Assembly (NCBI RefSeq): GCF_015207525.1
Contig: NZ_JADEWR010000005.1
Coordinates: forward strand, 27,737 to 87,326
DNA: 59,590 nt
DNA from: Nodosilinea sp. LEGE 06152
Lineage (GTDB): Bacteria > Cyanobacteriota > Cyanobacteriia > Phormidesmidales > Phormidesmidaceae
Direction: 5' to 3'
Shown here piece after piece: positions 9,012-17,686 of the stretch (position 1 is the first letter of the stretch; each line of letters starts with the position of its first letter). Under the pieces are notes generated by a model that saw nothing but the letters and a program-made list of their open reading frames with translations, did no database searches and was not told the origin of the DNA. The position numbers were made by a program, and so were the translations under genes.

Positions 9012-9185
9012 ATTACCCCCAATTGCCAGGGCTTTATACTGAAATTCTCCACATAAAATCCCGTATTCGGCATTTAGGCTGACATTTGTCTGCCTAAACA
9101 CTCCCACAGGGATGTTAGATAGACAAATTTCCACCTAACATCATGTGTGTGGGCATTAGGCAGAATTGTTCCCTCTGATTAAGAG
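9012..9185 (+). repeat. Cassette leader repeat, copy A (attI-like)
   Basis: About 174 bp shared with 33569-33752 and 34746-34934. It consists of three imperfect palindromic units of about 43 bp built on CCTAA...TTTAGGC arms, followed by CTCTGATTAAGAG. It ends at the G of G|TTAGGT, exactly where an integron cassette would join. The middle unit (9084-9130) is inverted relative to copy C and is bounded by ATTTGTCT and AGACAAAT. No coding potential seen. Function as a cassette insertion site is inferred from the shared junction, not proven. Confidence 0.8.
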
Positions 9186-9196
9186 TTAGGTACCGT

Positions 9197-9652
9197 ATGC
9201 GGATCCGAGAGTACGAGCCGTCTGACTGGCCGCAGCTATGTGAGATCCATGACGAAGCTCGCAGGCAAGAACTCGAGGCGAGCGGGTTGCTGGAAGCGTT
9301 TCTCACGCTTGAGCAAACGGCAGAGGGAGAGGGCCTGTTCGATGGCAAAGTGTATGTCGCGGAAGCGGAAGGTGTTCCTGTAGGCTTCATAGCAATCGCC
9401 GAAGGTGAAATCACGTGGCTCTACGTCAGCCCGCAGCATCAGCGTTGTGGCATCGCAAGGCGGCTAGTGCGCGAGGCCGTCGCTTGTGCAGGTGGTCCGG
9501 TCTCTCTTGATGTTCTCGAAGGCAACGAGGCCGCGCTAAAGTTGTACCTTAGCGAAGGGTTTGAAGTGGTGAAGCGCGTTTCTGGTCGCCTGGCGGGAAA
9601 CGAGGCGTTCGCTGCTACGGGCCTTGTTTTACGTCACCACGGCGTTGCCTAA
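9197..9652 (+). CDS. GNAT-family N-acetyltransferase, integron-type cassette gene (copy A)
   Basis: Transfers an acetyl group from acetyl-CoA to an unknown amine. 151 aa. The fold is clear: IREYEPSDWPQL start, beta-4 GEITWLYVSPQHQRCGIARRLV with the acetyl-CoA binding pattern Q-x-x-G-x-A, then VLEGNEAALKLYLSEGFE. The ATG is 6 bp after the left recombination site (GTTAGGT at 9185), and the stop TAA lies inside the attC inverse core GCCTAAC, as in compact integron cassettes. It is nearly identical to the gene at 33764; the two proteins differ at only a couple of positions. No upstream ribosome binding site is obvious. Role probably detoxification, not decided. Confidence 0.92.
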   Translation: MRIREYEPSDWPQLCEIHDEARRQELEASGLLEAFLTLEQTAEGEGLFDGKVYVAEAEGVPVGFIAIAEGEITWLYVSPQHQRCGIARRLVREAVACAGGPVSLDVLEGNEAALKLYLSEGFEVVKRVSGRLAGNEAFAATGLVLRHHGVA

Positions 9653-9703
9653 CCCCCCATTGAGTGGCTGACCGGTCGCTGCCGCTCATGTCGAGCGTTA
9701 GAC
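9647..9703 (+). other. attC: attC site (59-base element) of GNAT cassette A
   Basis: 57 bp imperfect palindrome with inverse core GCCTAAC (RYYYAAC) at 9647 and core GTTAGAC (GTTRRRY) at 9697. The inner arms TTGAGTGGC and GCCGCTCAT pair with one extrahelical base and one mismatch. The loop between them is variable. These are the diagnostic features of integron recombination sites. The GNAT stop codon overlaps the inverse core. Confidence 0.92.
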
Positions 9704-10010
9704 CTCCTGCAATCAACCGGTTTCCTGAAACATCGACTTTGAATGGGCAGAATGACACGGCTAGGAGGTAGCTGAGGCGACTATCAATCAATCCGAGTGC
9801 CCAATGGCTTCAACCTGCTGAGGGCTTGTGGGTTGATGTAGTTGCCTGCACGCACAGCTAGCTAGCCGTTCTAAGTTGCCTAACGCTTATACCTACAGGA
9901 GGCCCTGGCTTAGCTGAGTGGTAATTGTCCAGCTCTGCACTGAACAATTTTTGGCACCTTTCTCAAAAGAGATACCTAGAGGGATTCAAACGTTTTTGTG
10001 GCGCAGCCAG
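9704..10010 (+). repeat. Cassette tail repeat A running into dispersed repeat copy 2
   Basis: The first ~135 bp (around GTTTCCTGAAACATCGAC and TTTGAATGGGCAGAAT) match the DNA following the last attC at 34271 and 39684, so the tail begins exactly at the recombination point. From about 9838 it continues into the dispersed repeat (GTTGCCTGCACGCACAGC, then TTGTCCA...TGAACAA). No gene inside. Confidence 0.75.
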
Positions 10011-10015
10011 CTTTT

Positions 10016-10744
10016 CTATTCTGCGATCGCAGCGTGCTCGATGAGTCTAGCGACGGCGTCTGGATGGGACACCATCACGACATGAGACGCGCCACTGACA
10101 ACTACCGTTTCCTTCGAGTTAGCACGCTCCGCCATAAACGAGAGGGCTGCCTCTGGAATATTTAAGTCGCGATCGCCATAGATGAACCAGGACGGGATGG
10201 ACTGCCAGGCGGGTGTACCAGAAGCTTCGTTAAGAGCAGCCTCCGTAATGGGTCGCTGAGTACTAGCCATCAGCTGTGCAGCGGCGGCCGGCACATCTGC
10301 CGCGAACTGGGCGTGGAACTTGTCTTGCTGAATATAGAGATCTTTACCACCATCTGGTGTGGCAACAGGTGGCGCGAGCGCTGGTCCAAGCGTGCTGCCA
10401 GGATAACGCCCAGAGAGTTCGACGGCGCTCTCGCCGGTATCTGGAGCGAAAGCCGCAATATAGACAAGTGCCTTCACGTTCTCGTTGCCATTGGCTGCGT
10501 TAGTGATCACTGCACCGCCATAGGAGTGTCCGACTAGAACTATAGGCCCCTCGATGCTCTTGAGAATACTGACAACATAGTCTGCGTCGCTTTTCACGCC
10601 CCGTAGAGGGTTGGCTGCAGCAACCGTCGGGTGACCCGTCTCGTTTAGTTGAGTCAAGACGCCATTCCAGCTAGACGACTCAGCAAATGCCCCGTGAACC
10701 AGAACGATAGTAGGTTTGATGTTTTGTGCGCTTGTGGTGCTCAT
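10016..10744 (-). CDS. Alpha/beta hydrolase
   Basis: 242-aa soluble hydrolase. Visible are the oxyanion segment VLVHGAFAESSSW, the nucleophile elbow GHSYGG, the acid in YGDRDLNIP, and the catalytic His in GASHVVMVSHP. It resembles the small esterase/signalling-type hydrolases often found beside short-chain dehydrogenases. It lies 124 bp downstream of the SDR gene on the same strand and is the last gene of the 10-14 kb block. Substrate not inferable. No signal peptide, so cytoplasmic. Confidence 0.9.
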   Translation of the reverse strand: MSTTSAQNIKPTIVLVHGAFAESSSWNGVLTQLNETGHPTVAAANPLRGVKSDADYVVSILKSIEGPIVLVGHSYGGAVITNAANGNENVKALVYIAAFAPDTGESAVELSGRYPGSTLGPALAPPVATPDGGKDLYIQQDKFHAQFAADVPAAAAQLMASTQRPITEAALNEASGTPAWQSIPSWFIYGDRDLNIPEAALSFMAERANSKETVVVSGASHVVMVSHPDAVARLIEHAAIAE

Positions 10745-10868
10745 GACAGTTCCTAATAAAATGAGTGATTGCTAAAAGCTGTGCCTCAAGTCCTCGGTAG
10801 AATGTCAGGCCGCTACCGAGAACTTGAAAGCATTCATTCGTTATCCATCCTTCACTCGCCTGCGGCCC

Positions 10869-11699
10869 CTATCTGTAATCAGTAGATTCAGCTAGAGCGC
10901 GCCACTGTGCCGTTTCTTGCTCGACATAAGCGTTTTTCTGGGCAATGGCTCGAAGGGTGTCTGTGCCGAGGGGTAACCGTAGTGGTGGCGTGTCAGCATT
11001 AGCGAGCTGAAGCATTGCCTGGGCCAGCTTGACCGGGTCTCCCGGTTGCTGGTAGCTCAGCTCAGAGGCGATTTGACGAACCCTACCGACCGTGTCTGCG
11101 TAATCAGGGATCTCGGTAGCGGTGCGCTGGAGCGAGCTGCCGTCAAGGAAACCGGTGCGGAAGTATCCTGGCTCGACCACAGTGGCATGGATGCCTAGAG
11201 GAGCCAATTCATCATGCAGCGCTTCGGTAATGCCTTCAACGGCAAACTTGGTTGAGGAATAGACGCCCCACCCTGGTGTGGAGCGATAGCCGCCAATCGA
11301 CGATAGGTTGATGATGTGCCCAGAGCGGCGCTGGCGCATACTGGGCAACACCGCGCGGATCACGTTCAATAGCCCGAAGACATTCGTCCGATAGACCCGC
11401 TCAACCTCCTGGGCACTGGTCTCTTCGACGCCGCCGAGGATGCCGAAGCCAGCATTGTTGACCAACACATCAATCTGCCCAAAACGCTCGAGTGCTGTTG
11501 CAACGGCCGCTTGCACCTGAGCCTCATCGGTAACATCGAGGCTCAGCGTCAACACATTGGGGTTCGACTCAAATTGCTCCAGGTCAGCCTTCTTGCGAGA
11601 CGTTGCAACCAGTTGGTCCCCTGCTGCCAAAACAGCTTTGGCGATTTCGGCACCAATTCCGCGAGAAGCACCCGTAACGAACCATGTTTTCTGAGTCAT
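10869..11699 (-). CDS. Short-chain dehydrogenase/reductase (classical SDR)
   Basis: 276-aa NAD(P)-dependent oxidoreductase. It has the cofactor motif TGASRGIG near the N-terminus, a basic residue pair after beta-2 (TSRKK, suggesting NADPH), DVTD, NNAG, Ser in LSSIGG, and the catalytic YSSTK. A second, decayed copy of its N-terminus lies at 14150-14338. The upstream regions of both copies are also duplicated, so this gene and that relic descend from one SDR plus promoter. Likely works with the neighbouring hydrolase, cupin and FAD oxidoreductase on a common xenobiotic or secondary metabolite; this is inference from clustering. Confidence 0.93.
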   Translation of the reverse strand: MTQKTWFVTGASRGIGAEIAKAVLAAGDQLVATSRKKADLEQFESNPNVLTLSLDVTDEAQVQAAVATALERFGQIDVLVNNAGFGILGGVEETSAQEVERVYRTNVFGLLNVIRAVLPSMRQRRSGHIINLSSIGGYRSTPGWGVYSSTKFAVEGITEALHDELAPLGIHATVVEPGYFRTGFLDGSSLQRTATEIPDYADTVGRVRQIASELSYQQPGDPVKLAQAMLQLANADTPPLRLPLGTDTLRAIAQKNAYVEQETAQWRALAESTDYR

Positions 11700-11870
11700 C
11701 GGTCTATCTCCTTTATTGCCTTATCCTTTCACTGCCTTTGTGGCATGGGTTCATAGTAGGTTTTGCGGCAAAGGTTCTAAATACACAGACCTCGCAGATC
11801 ATTGCCTAATTTTCTCAACCAGAAAGTAGTGCCCAACAGCATCCGCTAGAGTAAGGTCGTCAAACGCTGA
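11700..11870 (-). promoter_or_regulatory. SDR upstream region, duplicate of 14339-14500
   Basis: About 160 bp clearly similar to the AraC-SDR' intergenic region at 14339-14500. A 28-bp block beginning CTCGCAGATC and ending TTTTCTCAA (11791-11818) is identical to 14430-14457. Conservation of this block while the surroundings drift suggests a binding site, most simply for the AraC-type regulator at 14525. RBS-like sequence (AAAGGAG) precedes the SDR start. Confidence 0.55.
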
Positions 11871-11934
11871 GCGGGGATGTCTACGACACACCGCTCAGCA
11901 TTTGAGAGGACGACAAACCCTTAAAGGTCAGAAT

Positions 11935-12435
11935 TTATGCCGGTTCAGCAGCAGCGTTGGCAAACGGGGCTTGAACAGCAAGGGGCGCTCCAACGATCCA
12001 TGTGTCGTGCTGGCGGGCAAGATCTGTCCAGCCTTCGGGCGGCGTTTGACCGATTAGGGGAAAGAAGTCGTCGATGCCACCCGGCACGAAGGTGAAGAGC
12101 ATCCGGGCTGTTCCGGGACCAAGATTGATCCATCCATGCACGCTGCTGCGGGGAACCACAACCGATGTTCCGGGGCCGACCTCAAACTCTTCGCCTTCGC
12201 AGTGAAAGCGAAATCTACCCTCAAGGACTTCAAAGATCTCTTCCCGATCTTGGTGGTAGTGGAGCGGCGGCCCCATAAACGGTGGAACACGTACTTCGAG
12301 GATGGTGAAAGCCCCGCCGACATTCTTGCTATGTACGCGGATCGCCATCCGCTCGCCAGGGACCGTATCAAACCAATCGAGGTTCTCGCTGCGTCTAACA
12401 CTTGCAGCGTTGCTTTGACTAAATTGAGTACTCAT
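11935..12435 (-). CDS. Cupin-domain protein
   Basis: 166 aa, one cupin barrel. Cupin motif 1 is visible as PPLHYHQDREEIFEVLEGRFRF (two His and a Glu as metal ligands) and motif 2 as PGTSVVVPRSSVHGWINLG (His). Could be a small dioxygenase, isomerase or binding protein; cupins cannot be assigned from the fold alone. It lies 24 bp downstream of the FAD oxidoreductase stop on the same strand, so the two are probably co-transcribed. Confidence 0.88.
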   Translation of the reverse strand: MSTQFSQSNAASVRRSENLDWFDTVPGERMAIRVHSKNVGGAFTILEVRVPPFMGPPLHYHQDREEIFEVLEGRFRFHCEGEEFEVGPGTSVVVPRSSVHGWINLGPGTARMLFTFVPGGIDDFFPLIGQTPPEGWTDLARQHDTWIVGAPLAVQAPFANAAAEPA

Positions 12436-12459
12436 TGTTTTAGGGGGGTAAAGGTCGTG

Positions 12460-13953
12460 CTATGAGCCCACTGGCTCAGCGAGTAGCGCTAGGGTAGCGG
12501 TGGGCTTGATGTTCTGATTGCGATGAAACAGATTGGTCGGGTCATACTGGTTCTTGAGCGCTACCAGCCGTGCGTAGGTGTCAGGTGGGTAGACCTCACG
12601 AATCCGCTCCCCCTCGTCTGCCAGGAAACCTACATAGGCACCGTTAGCGTAGGGTAAGAGCGCCCGGAAGACGCGCTGGGTGCGGGCATCAAGACTGGTC
12701 GCATCCGCTGATAGCGGGGCGAAATGGGAGACTAGCACCATGCCCTGCTTATCACGGTGAGCAAAGGCCGTCGCATCTGCCCTGACCCGGCTCATCGCAC
12801 CACCTAGGACCCTCAGGGTGACTAGCGTTTCAGGAGACACGACTGAGTGAGAGGCTTCAACGAGCGTGTGTATCATCTCGTCTGAGAAAGTCTCGAAGAA
12901 TTGCGATCGCGAATGATGCTGAAAGCCAGGGATCTCCCCAACGGCTGTGAGCGCAAACATAGCCGAATAGGGCATGGGCGCAATCAGGTCGGCGATCGGG
13001 GTAGCCAGCTGACGCAGGGGCGCGACAACCCGCTCGCCCTCGCTGATGTCCCCGGTGTAGCAGACCATAATCCCGACGACCGGGGTTCCCTGCTTGTCGG
13101 GGGGAATGAAGGGAGCAGGCGGTGCCAGCATGAACAAAACTTCGGTGGAAAGTTCATCGGGTGCTGCCGCTGCCAGACGGGTATACTCCCGCAGGATGCG
13201 CTCTGCCTCAGTTGCCTCATAAAAAACGGCACCGCCCAGGATAGCGCCACCTGGATGCAGGTTGACCTCGAAGGCAGTTGCAATGCCAAAGTTGCCGCCC
13301 CCGCCGCGCAGCCCCCAAAACAGTTCAGGATGCGCGTCCGCACTGGCACGCACTAGTTGTCCATCCGCTGTAACCACCTCCACGGCTTGCAGGCGATCGA
13401 TGGTTAAACCGTAGGCGCGTACCATCCAACCGATGCCGCCGCCCAGCAGCAAACCACCCACACCCACAGAGGCAACATCCCCTGCCGTTATGGCCAGCCC
13501 AAGGGGCTGAAGCTCTTTAGCAACTTCACCCCAGGTCAGACCGGGTTCCAGACGGGCTGTCTGACGGACCAGGTCAATCGTTATCGCCTTCATCTGGGAG
13601 AGATCGATTACCAGCCCACCGGTATTGGTGCCGTGCCCGGCTGCACTGTGCCCACCGCTGCGCACAGAGAGCGTCATTGCATACGCGCGGGCAACATTGA
13701 CGATAGTTCTGACATCCTCCGCATCCACGCAGCGCGCGATCGCAGCGGGATAACTATCAAAGCTACCATTCCACACTTTTCGCCCTGCTTCATAAGCAGG
13801 GTTGCCAGGCAGAATGAGTTCACCCCGGATCTTCGAGGCGAGTATCTCAATCGCTTCTCTGTAGTCAGGTTGATTCTTCTGTAGAGATGTGATTTGAACA
13901 TCAGTTTGTCCATTTTGCTCGTATTGAGCAGTTTCTTGATATTGTTCTGGCAT
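12460..13953 (-). CDS. FAD-linked oxidoreductase, berberine-bridge/BBE type
   Basis: 497 aa. The N-terminal FAD-binding (PP-loop) domain shows VRSGGHSAAGHGTNTGG, where the His is a candidate for covalent FAD attachment, and DVASVGVGGLLLGGGIGWM. The C-terminal BBE motif NQYDPTNLFHRNQNI is intact. Family members oxidise alcohols, sugars or alkaloid-like substrates with O2 as acceptor. It is the first gene of the leftward block FAD enzyme - cupin - SDR - hydrolase. No signal peptide seen. Substrate unknown. Confidence 0.93.
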   Translation of the reverse strand: MPEQYQETAQYEQNGQTDVQITSLQKNQPDYREAIEILASKIRGELILPGNPAYEAGRKVWNGSFDSYPAAIARCVDAEDVRTIVNVARAYAMTLSVRSGGHSAAGHGTNTGGLVIDLSQMKAITIDLVRQTARLEPGLTWGEVAKELQPLGLAITAGDVASVGVGGLLLGGGIGWMVRAYGLTIDRLQAVEVVTADGQLVRASADAHPELFWGLRGGGGNFGIATAFEVNLHPGGAILGGAVFYEATEAERILREYTRLAAAAPDELSTEVLFMLAPPAPFIPPDKQGTPVVGIMVCYTGDISEGERVVAPLRQLATPIADLIAPMPYSAMFALTAVGEIPGFQHHSRSQFFETFSDEMIHTLVEASHSVVSPETLVTLRVLGGAMSRVRADATAFAHRDKQGMVLVSHFAPLSADATSLDARTQRVFRALLPYANGAYVGFLADEGERIREVYPPDTYARLVALKNQYDPTNLFHRNQNIKPTATLALLAEPVGS

Positions 13954-14149
13954 TAGTTATTTCCTTGCATTGTTTAGAGACAGTAAGAGCACTCCTATTA
14001 ATCAATAAGCTGTGTCATAAACAGCCGTTGATTCACCCCAATACATGCCGCATTCACCGTGCTTTGCTATAGCGCGCTTAACGCCGCTATCAGTGGTGAT
14101 TGCTTGTTCAGTAAAAGACTAGAAATGCCGAAACAAATCCGCAGAGACT

Positions 14150-14338
14150 CTACATCTGAGCCTTAACGGTGATGCCTACGCTAAGCTTTGGCATGTTGAA
14201 GTTTGACTCGAATCGATGCAAAGTATTCTGTTCGTAAGCAGTCGCCGTTAACCAATTCGCTGCTGCCAAAATGGCGGTTATGATTCCGGCTTCAATTCCA
14301 CGATAAGCACCTGGAATAAGCCCTGTTTTCTGAGTCAT
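14150..14338 (-). pseudogene. Decayed N-terminal copy of the SDR at 10869
   Basis: 62 codons start MTQKTGLIPGAYRGIEAG, clearly the SDR start MTQKTWFVTGASRGIGAE with the nucleotide-binding glycines damaged. Homology runs to about residue 60 and then stops. No catalytic domain follows. The upstream DNA is the same duplicated regulatory region as that of the intact copy. Confidence 0.8.
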
Positions 14339-14524
14339 TGGTCTATCTCCTTTATTGCCTTATCCTTTCATTGCCTTTCGGGCATGGATTTATAGTAGGC
14401 TTTGATAGAAGGACCCTGAGTACATAAATCTCGCAGATCATTGCCTAATTTTCTCAAGCAAGAAGATGGTGCTTAAAAGAACCCTCTATAATAGTTGCAG
14501 CGAAACGATGGAAGGTCTAACAAT
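14339..14524. promoter_or_regulatory. Divergent AraC / SDR-relic control region
   Basis: Lies between the SDR relic (leftward) and the AraC gene (rightward). It contains the 28-bp block at 14430-14457 that is identical to 11791-11818. Downstream is a TATAAT-like hexamer (CTATAATAG around 14487). GGAAGG lies 9 bases before the ATG at 14525 and supports that start over the TTG at 14495. Confidence 0.5.
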
Positions 14525-15469
14525 ATGTCCCTAAGCGGAGAACTCAGCATAGTAGATGAGCCCTCAACGCGCGAGACCACAATTGATGCGTGTCAAGAAC
14601 TGGCGAAATTAGTGGCCCGCCACACGGAGGGTAAGGGAGACGGTATTCATGCAACGGCGATCGCTCAGCTAGAGCTTATGCGAGAATCGGTGGCTCCTAC
14701 AGCACTTTGCTCTGTGTACGAACCGACGCTCTGCATCATTCTTCAGGGTAGAAAAGAGACCTTGCTGGGCAAGGAAACCTATCGCTATGGTACGGCTCAA
14801 TATATCGTGGTCACGGTCGATCTGCCGCTCAGTGGAAATATTGTCGAGGCGACGCCAGATAAGCCGTATCTATGCTTTAAGCTCAGCCTCGACGCAACTC
14901 AGCTCTGGGATATTATCGATCAGATCCAGCGCAGTTCGGATAAACAAGAGGGTTCAGCGAGAGGCTTGTTTGTAAGCGATGCCAATGCCCCGTTGATGGA
15001 TTGTGCCACCCGGCTTACGCGGCTTTTAGATACACCCGAGGATATTCCATTCCTGGCACCGATGATCATTCGCGAAATCTATTACCGTCTTCTGATGGGT
15101 GACCAGAGCGAGGCGGTTTGGCAGATTGCCACCTCTGGCAGCCACATGCAGCGCATTGCCGAGGTGATTAAACAGATCAAAGCTGAGTTTACAAAGACAT
15201 TGCGCGTTGATGACTTGGCAGAGCAGGCAAGTATGTCGTCTGCCTCGTTCCATCGGCACTTCAAGGCCGTGACCTCAATGAGCCCGCTGCAATATCAGAA
15301 GCAGCTGAGACTACTCGAAGCCCGTCGCCTGATGCTGGCTGAAGACGCGGATGCAACCTACGCGGCGTATCAGGTTGGCTATGAGAGCCCGTCTCAGTTC
15401 AGCCGCGAATATTCCCGCATGTTTGGTACCCCGCCGAAGCGGGATGTTGAGCGTTTACGAATTGCCTAG
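14525..15469 (+). CDS. AraC-family transcriptional regulator
   Basis: 314 aa. The N-terminal AraC_N domain (ALCSVYEPTLCIILQGRKETLLG, then a cupin-like stretch) precedes a C-terminal double HTH (LRVDDLAEQASMSSASFHRHFKAVTSMSPLQYQKQLRLLEARRLM, then AAYQVGYESPSQFSREYSRMFG). The ATG is chosen for its GGAAGG ribosome binding site. It is transcribed away from the SDR relic. Regulators of this type commonly control an adjacent SDR or aldo/keto reductase, and the shared 28-bp block suggests it controls both copies of the SDR promoter and perhaps itself. Confidence 0.9.
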   Translation: MSLSGELSIVDEPSTRETTIDACQELAKLVARHTEGKGDGIHATAIAQLELMRESVAPTALCSVYEPTLCIILQGRKETLLGKETYRYGTAQYIVVTVDLPLSGNIVEATPDKPYLCFKLSLDATQLWDIIDQIQRSSDKQEGSARGLFVSDANAPLMDCATRLTRLLDTPEDIPFLAPMIIREIYYRLLMGDQSEAVWQIATSGSHMQRIAEVIKQIKAEFTKTLRVDDLAEQASMSSASFHRHFKAVTSMSPLQYQKQLRLLEARRLMLAEDADATYAAYQVGYESPSQFSREYSRMFGTPPKRDVERLRIA

Positions 15470-15665
15470 GGTGGTCAGAGTAGAGGTGTATGCCGGAACC
15501 TCATCTACCCTGCCGGTGGCTCTGGCTCTGGAGCTGCGATCGCGCCCTCAGCCCGCCGTTTGGCGCTAGCCCTCACTAAACGACCTGCACATCGGCCTAG
15601 CGGCAATAGACATACGCAGCGCAGATGCTTACGATCTGCAGTAGCGACTCTAAAACTCACGCCCA

Positions 15666-16139
15666 ATGCCCCCAACCCTGAATGAACCCCTTTCCCTCGA
15701 GATTTTTGAACAGATCAAAAGCAAAGCAGGCGCTCCCTTTGACAACACCCATCGAGCTGTGCTGACACTGACCGGAGCGACCTACGTCCAGGGGTTTGTG
15801 GTTTTGAATAACGGGCAGTATGAGCCTATCGAACACGCCTGGATTGAGCTGGGTGACGATATTATCGACCCGACGCTACCGCATATAAATAAGGCCCGGC
15901 AAGAAATCTACTACTTTCCCGCCCAAAGCCTGAGCATCAAGGCCTTAAAAGCCTCCGTTGAAGAGGCTCGGGAAGATTACCCAGAGGATCCTCCGCTGCC
16001 GATTTACGGTGCTCCGCCCTACGAGTATTACGGTGACGTGATGCTAGGGGGAAAAGACTACGTGAATGCTTATCAAGCCGCCGAATTAAAGAGCAGAGAA
16101 CTCAAGGCCGCTAGAGCAGAACGCCAACAACAACCCTGA
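15666..16139 (+). CDS. Hypothetical protein
   Basis: 157 aa, soluble, acidic centre (YPEDPPLPIYGAPPYEYYGDVMLGGKDYVNAY) and a charged, Lys/Arg/Glu-rich C-terminus. The first half (YVQGFVVLNNGQYEPIEHAWIELGDDIIDPTLP) resembles the pattern of proteins that describe an item needing an H-x-W segment, but I do not recognise the family with certainty. Flanking genes run in the same direction with gaps of about 200-300 bp; no operon is evident. Confidence 0.65.
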   Translation: MPPTLNEPLSLEIFEQIKSKAGAPFDNTHRAVLTLTGATYVQGFVVLNNGQYEPIEHAWIELGDDIIDPTLPHINKARQEIYYFPAQSLSIKALKASVEEAREDYPEDPPLPIYGAPPYEYYGDVMLGGKDYVNAYQAAELKSRELKAARAERQQQP

Positions 16140-16429
16140 CCGATCTGCCGGAAGATTGTGACGTTGCTAAGGCGGGGGCAATCTCTCTATTAGGAAGGCC
16201 GCAACGCGCTGGTGCAAGAGTACGATACGCTTCCACAGCAAATTTGAGGCTTCAAGGGCCTATAGGTGGCAACATCGCCGCGATCGCAGTCACCGCCTTC
16301 TCAAGCAGCGGCAGCGGGGCTCGATGCGGCGAGGCCCGAATTAACCTGGTACGTAACTTCCCCCCTCAATGGGCGGTTCTCTTTCCCCGACAACGCCTTC
16401 GCCTGAACTTACCCTGAAAGAGTATAAGG

Positions 16430-17548
16430 ATGAAGGTACCTCCTTTGACGACGACATCGCTTCAATCTCCCTCCGTCCGATCGAATGACCTTGCTCGGCT
16501 ACTGAACATTCAAGAGATTTACTACGAACCGGCTGCGCTGGATTATCCTCGCGGGCAGGAAATTCTCGCCAAATATCCCGACACCCAATTGATCGAGGTT
16601 GCTTCTCACTGGAACATTCCGGACCTCCACGGCAACGAAGGCTCCGTGGAGGATTGGAACCGCATCAAGCGCACGGTGCTGGTGCTGGGGGTGAAGAAGT
16701 CACTGCAAGCGCGTCCCAACTGCCGCAGTTCCGACTTTGTGGCCCCGTCCCACGCCAATGGGTGCGCGATGGCCTGTGCCTACTGCTATGTGGCCCGCCG
16801 CAAGGGTTTTGCAAACCCGATTACGACCTTTGTCAACATTGAGCAGAACCTGCGCTATCTCAGCCGCCACGCCGGACGGCAGGGCACGAAGCCAGAACCC
16901 AATCAGGTTGACCCTAGGTACTGGGTTTACGAGATTGGCGAGAACAGCGATTGTTCGGTCGATGCTGCCCTCTGCGACAATGTGAAAGACCTGATTACGC
17001 TATTTCGCGATCTGCCCAACGCGAAGGCTACCTTTGCGACCAAGCGCGTCAATCGTGAGCTTTTGACCTATGACCCGCAGGGCAAAACCCGCATTCGCTT
17101 TAGCCTAATGCCCCAGTCTAAAGCTTCGGTGGTCGATATCCGGACGTCGCCAATCAGCGATCGCATTGCCGCCATCAACGACTTTGTCGATGCCGGATAC
17201 GAAGTGCACGTCAACTTCGCTCCAGTAATCTATTACGAGAACTGGCTGGCCGATTACCAGCAGTTGTTTGCAGAGATCGACGATACCCTCTCGCCCCAGG
17301 CCAAGGAGCAGTTGCAGGCAGAGGTCATTTTCCTGACCCACAACGATCGCCTGCACGAGGTCAATTTGGGCTGGCATCCCCAGGCAGAAGACTTGCTGTG
17401 GCAACCTGGTTTACAGGAAACCAAGTTCTCTCAGACCGGTGGCAAGAATGTGCGCTACAAGCGAGGCCTGAAGGGCACGCTGGTCGATGGGCTACGGGAG
17501 TTGTTGGCGCAGCAGTTGCCCTACTGCAACATCCGCTACGCCTTTTAG
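16430..17548 (+). CDS. Radical SAM protein of the spore photoproduct lyase family
   Basis: 372 aa. The radical-SAM cluster motif is CAMACAYC (Cx3Cx2C) near residue 110, in the context SHANGCAMACAYCYVARRKGF typical of SPL-like proteins. A C-terminal YKRGLKG...LPYCNIRYAF follows the family pattern. In Bacillus the archetype repairs thymine-dimer spore photoproducts, but cyanobacteria make no spores, so the role here is probably another DNA-related radical reaction. Single gene; the 2H phosphoesterase converges from the other side. Confidence 0.88.
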   Translation: MKVPPLTTTSLQSPSVRSNDLARLLNIQEIYYEPAALDYPRGQEILAKYPDTQLIEVASHWNIPDLHGNEGSVEDWNRIKRTVLVLGVKKSLQARPNCRSSDFVAPSHANGCAMACAYCYVARRKGFANPITTFVNIEQNLRYLSRHAGRQGTKPEPNQVDPRYWVYEIGENSDCSVDAALCDNVKDLITLFRDLPNAKATFATKRVNRELLTYDPQGKTRIRFSLMPQSKASVVDIRTSPISDRIAAINDFVDAGYEVHVNFAPVIYYENWLADYQQLFAEIDDTLSPQAKEQLQAEVIFLTHNDRLHEVNLGWHPQAEDLLWQPGLQETKFSQTGGKNVRYKRGLKGTLVDGLRELLAQQLPYCNIRYAF

Positions 17549-17613
17549 AACCAAGGGCGTGTCATCAATTTCGGCTAAAGTTCTGATGCCATTAGCATTG
17601 CCACGCCCGACCC

Positions 17614-17684
17614 AAAAACACCCTAGGGGCAACCCCTGATCCTTGAATCATCAGCGGCTAATTGGTGGCAGCCCCTAGGGCGTG
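17614..17684. terminator. Long inverted repeat between converging genes
   Basis: Perfect 10-bp arms CCCTAGGGGC (17621) and GCCCCTAGGG (17671) enclose 40 bp between two converging genes. A CACGCCC/GGGCGTG pair (17602 and 17678) lies beside them. No T-tract follows, so a bidirectional transcription end is only suggested. Confidence 0.35.
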
Positions 17685-17686
17685 AG

